Positions 1 through 7,125 of a DNA stretch of 64,000 bases are shown piece by piece. This stretch comes from Pseudomonas sp. LD120 (lineage in GTDB: Bacteria; Pseudomonadota; Gammaproteobacteria; Pseudomonadales; Pseudomonadaceae), in NCBI RefSeq assembly GCF_009861525.1, contig NZ_WVHL01000002.1, positions 620,001 to 684,000 of the forward strand. Reading direction: 5' to 3'. Positions within the stretch are counted from its first letter, which is position 1. Every line of letters begins with the position of its first letter. Below the pieces are notes generated by a model. It did no database searches and was not told the origin of the DNA. It worked only from the letters and a program-made list of their open reading frames with translations. A program made the position numbers and the translations under genes.

Positions 1-2955
1 TATCCCGGTGCTTCGGCGCAAACCCTGGACGAGTCGGTGGTCAGCCTGATCGAGCAGGAGCTCAACGGCGCCGATCACCTGCTGTACTTTTCCTCCCAGA
101 GCAGCCTCGGCAGCGCCACCATCACCGCCACCTTCCAGCCTGGCACCAACCCGGAACTGGCCCAGGTGGATGTGCAGAACCGCCTCAAGGCGGTGGAGCC
201 GCGCCTGCCCCAGGCCGTTACCCAGCAAGGCCTGCAGGTGGAGAAGGTGTCCGCCGGCTTCCTGTTGCTGATCACCCTGACCTCCAATGACGGGCGCCTG
301 GACAACGTTGCCCTCAGCGATTACCTGGCGCGCAACGTGATGAATGAGATCCGCCGCGTGGAGGGGGTCGGCAAGGCCCAGCTGTACGGCGCCGAGCGGG
401 CCATGCGCATCTGGCTAGACCCGCAGAAGCTCATTGGCTTCAACCTGACCCCGGCGGACGTCAATGCCGCCGTCGCCGCGCAGAACGCTCAGGTGTCGGC
501 GGGCAGCATTGGCGACCTGCCGAACCCCAGCACCCAGGAAATCACCGCGACCATCCTGGTCAAGGGCCAGTTGACGACTCCTGAAGAGTTTGCCGACATC
601 GTTCTACGGGCCAACCCGGACGGATCAACGGTGCGCGTGGCTGACGTGGCCCGAGTGGAAATCGGCAGCCAGGAATACCAGTTCGGCACCCGCCTGAACG
701 GCAAGCCCTCCACTGCGGTGGGCGTGCAACTGTCTCCGGGGGCCAACGCGCTGAGCACCGCGACCCTGATCCGCGCCAAGATGGACGAGCTGTCGCGCTA
801 CTTCCCGGCCGGCGTGGAATACAAAATCCCTTACGACACCTCACCGTTCGTCAAGGTTTCCATCACCAAGGTGATCTACACCTTGCTCGAAGCCATGGCC
901 CTGGTGTTTTTGGTGATGTACCTGTTCCTGCAGAACATCCGCTACACCCTGATCCCGACGCTGGTGGTGCCGGTGGCGCTGATGGGCACCTTCGCCACCA
1001 TGCTGGCCCTGGGTTTCTCCATCAACGTACTGACCATGTTCGGCATGGTCCTGGCCATCGGCATCCTGGTGGACGACGCCATCGTGGTGGTGGAGAACGT
1101 CGAGCGGATCATGGCCAACGAGGGCCTGTCGCCCAAGGAGGCCACGCGCAAGGCCATGAAACAGATCACCGGGGCGATTATCGGCATCACCCTGGTGCTG
1201 GTGGCGGTGTTCATTCCCATGGCCTTCATGCCCGGCTCGGTGGGGGTGATCTACCAGCAGTTCTCGCTGTCGATGGCCACCTCGATCCTGTTCTCGGCGT
1301 TCCTCGCCCTGACCCTGACCCCGGCCCTGTGCGCCACCCTGCTCAAGCCCATTGCCAAGGGCGAACACCATGAACGCAGCGGTTTCTTCGGCTGGTTCAA
1401 CCGACGTTTCGAAAGCCTGAGCAACCGCTACGAGGGTGGCGTGAGCTATGCCCTCAAGCGCACTGGTCGCTACTTGCTGATCTACGCCGCGCTGCTGGCG
1501 ATCATGGCGCTGCTGTTCAGCCGCCTGCCCTCGTCGTTCCTGCCGGTGGAAGACCAGGGCTACACCATCACCGATGTCCAGCTGCCGCCCGGGGCCAGCC
1601 AGAACCGTACGATCAAGGTGGTGGAACAGATCGAAGCGCACAACGCCGGCGAGCCGGGGGTGGGCGACAGCACCATCATCCTCGGCTTCAGCTTCTCCGG
1701 CAGCGGACAGAACGCCGCCCTGGCCTTCACCACTCTGAAGGACTGGTCGCAACGGGGCAGCGACGACTCGGCGATGGCCATTGCCGACCGCGCCAACGGC
1801 GCCCTCAGTGCAATCAAGGACGCCGTGGTGTACGCCGTGTTGCCGCCGCCAATCGACGGCCTGGGGACTTCCAGTGGTTTCGAGTTCCGTCTGCAGGATC
1901 GTGGCGGTGTCGGCCATCACGGCCTGATGCAGGCCAGGAGCGATCTACTCGCCGCCGCAGAAAAAAGCCCGATCCTGGCCAATGTCCGCGAAAGCGCCCT
2001 GGCCGAAGCGCCCCAGGTACAACTGGTCGTCGACCGCAAACAAGCCAACGCCCTGGGAGTGTCGTTCGCGGACATCGGCAACCTGCTGTCCACCGCCATG
2101 GGCTCGTCGTACATCAACGATTTCCCCAACCAGGGGCGCATGCAACGAGTGGTGGTTCAGGCCGAAGGCGATCAACGCAGTCAGGTCGAGGATCTGCTAC
2201 GGATGAACGTACGCAACAGCGCCGGCAAGATGGTGCCGCTGTCGGCGTTCGTCAACGCCAGCTGGAGCCTGGGGCCGGCGCAGCTGACCCGCTACAACGG
2301 CTACCCGGCCATCGCCATATCCGGCGAGCCGGCGCCGGGTCATAGCACGGGTGAAGCCATGCTGGAAGTCGAGCGCCTGGTGTCCCAACTGCCGGCCGGC
2401 CTGGGCCTGGAGTGGACCGGTCTGTCGCTGCAGGAACGCCTCTCCGGCAGTCAGCCCCCCCTATTGCTGGGTCTGTCGCTGCTGATCGTGTTCCTGTGCC
2501 TGGCGGCGCTTTACGAGAGCTGGTCGATTCCGACCTCGGTGCTGCTGGTGGTGCCGCTCGGAGTGCTGGGCGCAGTGCTGGCGGTGAGCTTGCGCGGAAT
2601 GCCCAACGACGTGTTCTTCAAGGTCGGCTTGATCACCATCATCGGCCTGTCGGCAAAAAACGCGATCCTGATCATCGAGTTCGCCAAGAGCCTGTATGAC
2701 GAAGGCCACGACCTGGTCGACGCCACGGTGCAGGCAGCACGCCTGCGCCTGCGGCCGATCGTCATGACCTCCCTGGCCTTCATCCTCGGCGTGGTGCCCC
2801 TGGCGATTGCCACGGGGGCCAGCTCCGCCAGCCAGCAAGCCATCGGCACGGGCGTGATCGGCGGCATGATCACCGCGACCCTGGCGGTGATCTTCGTGCC
2901 GGTGTTCTTCGTGGTGGTGATGAAACTGGTCAAGCGCGGTTCAGCCAAGGGCTGA
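1..2955 (+). CDS. RND efflux pump inner-membrane transporter, MexD-like (5' end outside window)
   Basis: This is the proton-driven inner-membrane subunit of a tripartite RND drug efflux pump (HAE-1 family), which would work with a periplasmic adaptor and an outer-membrane channel. The reading frame is open from base 1, beginning in the conserved YPGAS segment, so the true start and first transmembrane helix lie upstream. About 985 residues are visible of a usual 1,030-1,050. The transmembrane proton-relay motif GILVDDAIVVVENVER, the late GLSAKNAILIIEFAK motif and a FMPGSVGVIYQQF segment are all present. From memory the sequence follows P. aeruginosa MexD more closely than MexB, for example in PGANALSTATLIRAKMDEL and EWTGLSLQER. 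Neither adaptor nor outer-membrane gene lies downstream in the window, so the adaptor is expected upstream. A GC hairpin follows the stop. Family assignment is firm; the substrate is unknown. Confidence 0.95.
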   Translation, partial: YPGASAQTLDESVVSLIEQELNGADHLLYFSSQSSLGSATITATFQPGTNPELAQVDVQNRLKAVEPRLPQAVTQQGLQVEKVSAGFLLLITLTSNDGRLDNVALSDYLARNVMNEIRRVEGVGKAQLYGAERAMRIWLDPQKLIGFNLTPADVNAAVAAQNAQVSAGSIGDLPNPSTQEITATILVKGQLTTPEEFADIVLRANPDGSTVRVADVARVEIGSQEYQFGTRLNGKPSTAVGVQLSPGANALSTATLIRAKMDELSRYFPAGVEYKIPYDTSPFVKVSITKVIYTLLEAMALVFLVMYLFLQNIRYTLIPTLVVPVALMGTFATMLALGFSINVLTMFGMVLAIGILVDDAIVVVENVERIMANEGLSPKEATRKAMKQITGAIIGITLVLVAVFIPMAFMPGSVGVIYQQFSLSMATSILFSAFLALTLTPALCATLLKPIAKGEHHERSGFFGWFNRRFESLSNRYEGGVSYALKRTGRYLLIYAALLAIMALLFSRLPSSFLPVEDQGYTITDVQLPPGASQNRTIKVVEQIEAHNAGEPGVGDSTIILGFSFSGSGQNAALAFTTLKDWSQRGSDDSAMAIADRANGALSAIKDAVVYAVLPPPIDGLGTSSGFEFRLQDRGGVGHHGLMQARSDLLAAAEKSPILANVRESALAEAPQVQLVVDRKQANALGVSFADIGNLLSTAMGSSYINDFPNQGRMQRVVVQAEGDQRSQVEDLLRMNVRNSAGKMVPLSAFVNASWSLGPAQLTRYNGYPAIAISGEPAPGHSTGEAMLEVERLVSQLPAGLGLEWTGLSLQERLSGSQPPLLLGLSLLIVFLCLAALYESWSIPTSVLLVVPLGVLGAVLAVSLRGMPNDVFFKVGLITIIGLSAKNAILIIEFAKSLYDEGHDLVDATVQAARLRLRPIVMTSLAFILGVVPLAIATGASSASQQAIGTGVIGGMITATLAVIFVPVFFVVVMKLVKRGSAKG

Positions 2956-2965
2956 GGCCCTCATC

Positions 2966-2988
2966 GCGGGCCCCAGGGCGGGGCCCGC
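2966..2988 (+). terminator. GC-rich hairpin after the RND gene
   Basis: A perfect 9-bp stem (GCGGGCCCC at 2966-2974 pairing with GGGGCCCGC at 2980-2988) with a 5-base loop begins 11 bases after the stop codon. There is no clear T-run afterwards (ACCTTCTTCG), so it may be a weak terminator or simply an mRNA 3' stabiliser. Confidence 0.45.
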
Positions 2989-3010
2989 ACCTTCTTCGCT
3001 CGAAAGCGTT

Positions 3011-3136
3011 TCAGTCCTGCAACAGGCTGGTCAAGCGCTCTCGGGAAGTTTCCGGCTCACCTTCGACAGGCTGCGCGGAAGACAGGATGGGAGTGGAATA
3101 GAGCAACAGCAGCACCACAGCCAGACGCATTACCAT
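3011..3136 (-). CDS. Small exported peptide, 41 aa, unknown function
   Basis: A 41-residue frame starts MVMRLAVVLLLLYS and has the shape of a signal peptide: short basic start, a run of V/L, then a possible Ala-X-Ala-like cleavage region around SSAQP. This leaves a mature tail of about 20 residues rich in E, R and T. The start at 3136 was chosen because an AAGGA Shine-Dalgarno sits 8 bases before ATG; a longer in-frame start at 3211 has none. It lies convergent to the RND gene and next to the IS end, so it may be intact or a leftover whose upstream promoter region was altered by the insertion. I do not recognise the family. Confidence 0.5.
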   Translation of the reverse strand: MVMRLAVVLLLLYSTPILSSAQPVEGEPETSRERLTSLLQD

Positions 3137-3210
3137 GCTATCGATCCTTGCTCGGGAAAGAGTCAATAATTCAGCGCCAAATTTAAACATATGGCGATGT
3201 GATACTACCA

Positions 3211-4717
3211 AGCAAAATTTGCCATGGGTGTGGATTGCGTCGCAAACACCCTACCCATTGGCGTCATCAATGGCGGTGCATGCCTTGAGGGCCCGCTCTG
3301 CCAGCTCCTTATCTGTTCTAGGCCCTTGAGAGGCAAATTTGGCCAGCCGTCGCAGGTTCTACACCGCCGCGGCCAGCGTGAATTCATCAGTCGCGCCACT
3401 CATGCCACGTAGGCGGAGGCGATCCAATTTCAGGATGCGCTTGAGGTGGGCAAACAACATTTCGACCTTTTTACGTTCGTGGCGAGAGCGCACATACGCC
3501 GGTGTCGTTGCGATTTGCCGAGCCACATCACGTGCGGCTTCATGGACGCTGCGAGCGATCTTGCAGAACGCAGTGTTCGGGCAGCATCGGGCTTTCATCG
3601 GACATTCAACGCAGTTGGCCTGCCGGGATCGGAAGATGATGGTGTTGGCCTTGGTGACGTGTGAACGCTCATTCTTGAAGGCTCGCCATCCGCTGCGCAA
3701 TGCGTTGCCGGACGGACAGCGGTATTCCTCAGTCTCTTCATTCCAGTGGAAATCGGTGTTCGAGAAACTGTCGTTCTTGCGCTCGGTTTTGTCCCACACC
3801 GGCACGTGCGGCTCGATGTCTTTTTCCTCCACCATCCAGGCCAACATCGGCGCAGTGCCGTAAGCGGTATCGCCAATAAGGCGTTTCGACTTGATGTCCA
3901 ACTGCGTCTCGACCCGGTCAATCATGATCTTGGTGCTCTCGACCTCGGCCGTGCGATGAGCCGGTGTGGGTTCCACATCCATGATCACACCGTGCTCGGT
4001 ATCGATCAGATAATTCGTGGAGTAAGCGTAGAACGCTGGGCCACCTGGAGCTGCGGTCCAGCGGGCCAGAGGATCCGTCAGCGACAGGCGCTTCGGTAGC
4101 GTTTCGGCCAAAGCCTCTTCATCGAGGGCTTCAAGGTACTCACACACGGCGCGGGTGCTCAGGGCCGGATCGCTCCAATTGACCTGTTCATCACCTGGTA
4201 CGCCGCGCTGCCGACTGGCATCCGCTTTGATGATGCTGGCGTCCACGGCAAATCCTTCACCCTTGACCAGACCTGCCTCCATGCAGCGACGCAGCACTTC
4301 ATTGAACAACCAGCGAAACAGATCACTGTCCCGAAAGCGGCCGTGTCGGTTCTTGGAAAAGGTCGAGTGATTAAGGACTTCATCTTCAAGGCTCAACCGG
4401 CAGAACCAGCGATACGCCAGGTTCAAATGGGCCTCTTCGCACAACCGCCGCTCGGAGCGAATGCCGTAGCAATAGCCCACGATCAGCATGCGAATCATCA
4501 GTTCATGATCAATCGACGGACGTCCAATCGGACTATAGAAATCGGCAAGGTAATGGCGCAGGTCGCTCAGATCGAGACACAGATCAACGCTGCGCAGAAG
4601 GTGATTGGCGGGAATGTGGTCTTCAAGGTTGAACGAGTAAAACAGCCGATCCTGCCCACTCGATAACTGGCCCATCATGCTGCGTGCTTCCCTGCTGGCC
4701 AATGCAGCAATTTTGCC
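3211..4717 (-). mobile_element. IS1182-like insertion sequence (ends approximate)
   Basis: The element consists of a single IS1182-type transposase frame with short flanks. The ends are not firmly defined. The octamer GCAAAATT occurs at 3212-3219 and inverted at 4709-4716, just outside the two ends of the coding frame, and may be part of imperfect terminal inverted repeats; inward similarity is weak. An alternative right end is the ACTTTTTCAACAG stretch near 4739-4751, but no matching inverted copy was seen on the left. No convincing target-site duplication was found. Neighbouring intergenic sequence shows no other mobile genes. Confidence 0.6.
3359..4678 (-). CDS. IS1182-like family transposase, C-terminus truncated by an amber codon
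   Basis: DDE transposase that would cut and join the IS ends. The N-terminal segment MMGQLSSGQDRLFYSFNLED and the IGRPSIDHELMIRMLIVGY region are typical of the IS1182 group. Probable acidic catalytic residues lie in VDASIIKADAS, LIGDTAYGT and ERKKVEMLFAHLKR, and a Cys-rich CVECPMKARCC stretch is present. The start at 4678 has an AGGGAAG ribosome site 8 bases upstream and the family-typical MMGQ start. The frame ends at TAG (3361-3359) exactly where the family usually has Gln in an AAVQNLRRLAK motif. Beyond that TAG the same frame continues NLRRLAKFAS... to TAG at 3253-3251, so about 35 residues have been lost. Activity of the 439-aa product is doubtful. Confidence 0.88.
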   Translation of the reverse strand: MMGQLSSGQDRLFYSFNLEDHIPANHLLRSVDLCLDLSDLRHYLADFYSPIGRPSIDHELMIRMLIVGYCYGIRSERRLCEEAHLNLAYRWFCRLSLEDEVLNHSTFSKNRHGRFRDSDLFRWLFNEVLRRCMEAGLVKGEGFAVDASIIKADASRQRGVPGDEQVNWSDPALSTRAVCEYLEALDEEALAETLPKRLSLTDPLARWTAAPGGPAFYAYSTNYLIDTEHGVIMDVEPTPAHRTAEVESTKIMIDRVETQLDIKSKRLIGDTAYGTAPMLAWMVEEKDIEPHVPVWDKTERKNDSFSNTDFHWNEETEEYRCPSGNALRSGWRAFKNERSHVTKANTIIFRSRQANCVECPMKARCCPNTAFCKIARSVHEAARDVARQIATTPAYVRSRHERKKVEMLFAHLKRILKLDRLRLRGMSGATDEFTLAAAV

Positions 4718-5119
4718 GCAGGCCAAATAGGGGAGCTACTTTTTCAACAGAATCGGACGTAAGCAGATGCCCGTCACAAACGACCGTTTTCATCCAAAGT
4801 CCACCCTTCCCCCCCCAAAAAACACAAACAAAACAAGTAGCTCAGAGCAACGCCAGCAACCTGCTTTCGCTGCACCGAGAACAACTGCTGAGATACGGTA
4901 TCTCGCCATCGACCCACTCAGTCGGCCAGTTACTAATGCCGAACCAGCCCTCCCCTTGCGCCCTTCCCTATGAGATGGAGCAGACCTTGTCGATCTAAGC
5001 TCGGCAAGCCATGCAGGCTTGGGCGCGAAGGGTGCGAGGAACTCAGTGGTTCCAGGGCAACGTGGATATCGCGCTGGACATGCCAGCTGGCTCGCCAGCA
5101 TAGGCGTAAAGCGACCCGG
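4718..5119. other. Gene-free stretch between IS and small exported gene
   Basis: About 400 bases with no supported gene. It contains a homopolymer run of C followed by A-rich sequence (about 4806-4840). Short open frames here lack ribosome sites and homology I can recognise. It may contain the boundary of the IS element and remains of the pre-insertion intergenic region. Confidence 0.5.
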
Positions 5120-5299
5120 TCAGCCGTGGCTCTTGTGATCCAGGGCGGCGTAGAAGTGGGCGCTTTGTTGCAGGTATTTCTGGGTGTAGGTGTTGGTGCT
5201 GGATTTCTTCTGGCTGATTTCCACGTTGGCGCTGGCAGGCAGGGCCACGCTGGCGGAAATGGCCGAGGCGGCGATCACGGAGAAGAGATTGAAGTTCAT
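5120..5299 (-). CDS. Small exported protein, 59 aa, unknown function
   Basis: The protein MNFNLFSVIAASAISASVAL... has a classical signal peptide ending PASANA-like (LPASANVEI), giving a mature periplasmic peptide of about 36 residues rich in Ser, Thr, Gln and Tyr (QKKSSTNTYTQKYLQQS). The start at 5299 is supported by GAGGG 8 bases upstream; an upstream in-frame start at 5353 has none. No cysteines, so no disulfide or lipid anchor. It stands alone between the IS and the lactonase gene, on the same strand as the latter. The function is not recognised. Confidence 0.65.
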   Translation of the reverse strand: MNFNLFSVIAASAISASVALPASANVEISQKKSSTNTYTQKYLQQSAHFYAALDHKSHG

Positions 5300-5454
5300 C
5301 GGTATAACCCTCGGATTCAGTTGGCTTGCTTGCCCGTGTGGGCTGTTGAGCAAACTTACTCCCGAGGGTTGGCTGGAAAAAATGCTTTGCGGCAGTAGCT
5401 ATTATCAGCGTGATTGATGGAAGCCGTCAGGCACCGGACACCGAGGCCTGTGGC

Positions 5455-6630
5455 TTACTGACGCACCAGAAACTTGATATCGCTGGGGGCGTCGAAGGGC
5501 AGCTTCTGCACTGTCTTGCCGAGGAACCCGGTCTTGGCATCGCGTTCGATCACCACGATCTCATTGCTCTTCTGGTTGCCGATCAGCACGTAGCGGTTGC
5601 TCGGATCAAGGCTGAACTCTCGCGGGTGATCGCCCTCCACGGAACGGCGCTGGATCTCTTTGAGCTGACCATTGTTCGGGTCGATGGCAAACACCAGCAA
5701 CTGGTTGGCGGTGCCACGGTTGCTGACATACAGGTACTGGCCATCCTTGGAGGCGTGCAAGGCCGCCGCAGACTTTTTCTCCTTGGCGCCACTGGCGGCC
5801 AGATCCAGCAACTGACGTTGGGTCAGCTGACCGTCCTGATAGTCGAAGACCGCTACCTGAGCGCTCATTTCCAGGGTCAGGTAGGCACGCTTGCCATCGG
5901 CACTGAACAGCAAGTGACGCGGGCCGCTACCCGGCGGCAACTGGACGAAAGCCGGCTCGGCGGGGCTCAGTGGACGCTCCGGGTTGGCCTTGGGGTCGTA
6001 ACGGTAGACAAAGATCTTGTCCGCCCCCAGGTCGTTGGCGAAGACAAACTTGCCGTCCGGCGAGGACGTCGACGAATGCACATGGGCCGACTGCTGACGC
6101 TCGGCGTCGACCCGACTGCCTGGATGACTACTGAGCTGCACCACTGGCGATAAATGGCCCTCGGCGCTGACCGGCACCACTGCCAGACTGCCACCTGGGT
6201 CGACATCCACTGAGTAGTTGCTGACAAACAGATAACTGCCGTCGACGCTCAAGCTGGAATGGGTAGGGTCATTGCCCTGACTCTGGACCTGGTTGATCAG
6301 GTTCAATCGATGCGTCTTGGGCGCCAGGCTGTAGCTGCTGACCCTACCGACAGGGTCGGCATGGCCGGGGCTGTTTTCATTCACCACGAAGACAAACTTC
6401 AAATCCCTGGACAAGGTCAGCCAGGACGGATTGGAGCTGTTGACCACCTGCAACGGCTTGGGATTGATCTGCCCGGTGCGGGCATTGAAGTTCAGGCGAT
6501 ACAGGCCCTGGCTCTGCCCTTGGGTGTAGGAGCCCACCAGAAATTCCTGAGTGTCGGCCGGTGCAGCCTGAACCGACATGGCACCGACACTCCCAGCCAT
6601 CAACAGGGGCCAGACATTACGCATCTTCAT
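5455..6630 (-). CDS. Lactonase family beta-propeller protein (6-phosphogluconolactonase-like), exported
   Basis: A 391-residue protein of the YbhE/Pgl-type seven-bladed beta-propeller family, whose founding member hydrolyses 6-phosphogluconolactone. A signal peptide (MKMRNVWPLLMAGSVGAMSVQA) precedes the propeller, so this copy is predicted to act in the periplasm and its real substrate may differ. Family repeats are seen as FLVGSYTQGQSQGLYRLNF, NPSWLTLSRDLKFVFVVNE, GPRHLLFSADGKRAYLTLE and HPREFSLDPSNRYVLIGNQ. The start at 6630 was chosen over 6657 because AGGAGG lies 6 bases upstream. It overlaps the end of the preceding small gene by 14 bases, suggesting co-transcription and coupled translation. 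Confidence 0.88.
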   Translation of the reverse strand: MKMRNVWPLLMAGSVGAMSVQAAPADTQEFLVGSYTQGQSQGLYRLNFNARTGQINPKPLQVVNSSNPSWLTLSRDLKFVFVVNENSPGHADPVGRVSSYSLAPKTHRLNLINQVQSQGNDPTHSSLSVDGSYLFVSNYSVDVDPGGSLAVVPVSAEGHLSPVVQLSSHPGSRVDAERQQSAHVHSSTSSPDGKFVFANDLGADKIFVYRYDPKANPERPLSPAEPAFVQLPPGSGPRHLLFSADGKRAYLTLEMSAQVAVFDYQDGQLTQRQLLDLAASGAKEKKSAAALHASKDGQYLYVSNRGTANQLLVFAIDPNNGQLKEIQRRSVEGDHPREFSLDPSNRYVLIGNQKSNEIVVIERDAKTGFLGKTVQKLPFDAPSDIKFLVRQ

Positions 6631-6910
6631 GCTCACCCTCCTCTTCGTCACGGGCACTGAACGCGCTCATGCACACCAAGCGGTGCTCACCAGAATCGCC
6701 GACCAGGGTCCAGCTCTGCAGCGCCTGATCGAAAGTCGCGGCCTGCAACTGGGCCAAGGTAAAACTCCAGCGCTTGGCGGCGCGACCATCCATGCATTCG
6801 ATCAGCAGGCGTTGCTCATCGAGGGTGAAATCGAAAGCGTGCAAGCCGTCGATTTCCAGCATGTCGCAGGCGTCAAGGGCGGTGAGCAAGGTGTCGGTAG
6901 CAGCGGTCAT
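6617..6910 (-). CDS. Small conserved protein, DUF5629-like
   Basis: A 97-residue soluble protein with no signal peptide or membrane segment. The sequence (MTAATDTLLTALDACDMLEIDGLHAFDF...) and a very acidic C-terminus (ARDEEEGEHEDA) resemble a Pseudomonas-restricted family I remember as DUF5629; that name is from memory and not checked. No clear Shine-Dalgarno precedes ATG at 6910; a TTG at 6919 in frame is an alternative. Its last 14 bases overlap the start of the lactonase gene, whose ribosome site lies inside this gene. Confidence 0.7.
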   Translation of the reverse strand: MTAATDTLLTALDACDMLEIDGLHAFDFTLDEQRLLIECMDGRAAKRWSFTLAQLQAATFDQALQSWTLVGDSGEHRLVCMSAFSARDEEEGEHEDA

Positions 6911-7077
6911 AGCGATCAATCATCAATTGGAAAGGCGCAATCATAGCTGATCGGCGCCCAAGGATCGGGGCCGTATTACGCGCAATCAGCGCTTGGCGCC
7001 GTTGCAGCCTGCGAGCGCTGCCGCAGGGACCTGGAAATGCTTTGCTGCGCCAGCCTGTCGATGCCCAGGAGCAGGCA

Positions 7078-7106
7078 TGAAAAAGCCGCCCCCGAGGGTG
7101 CGGCTT
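7078..7106 (-). terminator. Rho-independent terminator of the MMPL gene
   Basis: On the minus strand AAGCCGC and GCGGCTT arms (7100-7106 and 7083-7089) form a stem extended by CCC/GGG pairs, followed by TTTTTCA. It lies about 20 bases beyond the stop of the exporter gene at 7126, exactly where a terminator is expected. Confidence 0.8.
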
Positions 7107-7125
7107 GGTGTTCAAAAGGCCCGGA

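Noticed and set aside
841..1920. A 359-codon minus-strand frame in the RND gene
   Set aside because: Antisense to a well-conserved transporter; Gln/His/Gly-rich shadow.
4739..4751. ACTTTTTCAACAG as the right inverted repeat of the IS
   Set aside because: No matching CTGTTGAAAAAGT was found on the left side between 2956 and 3360, so it cannot be accepted as a terminal repeat.
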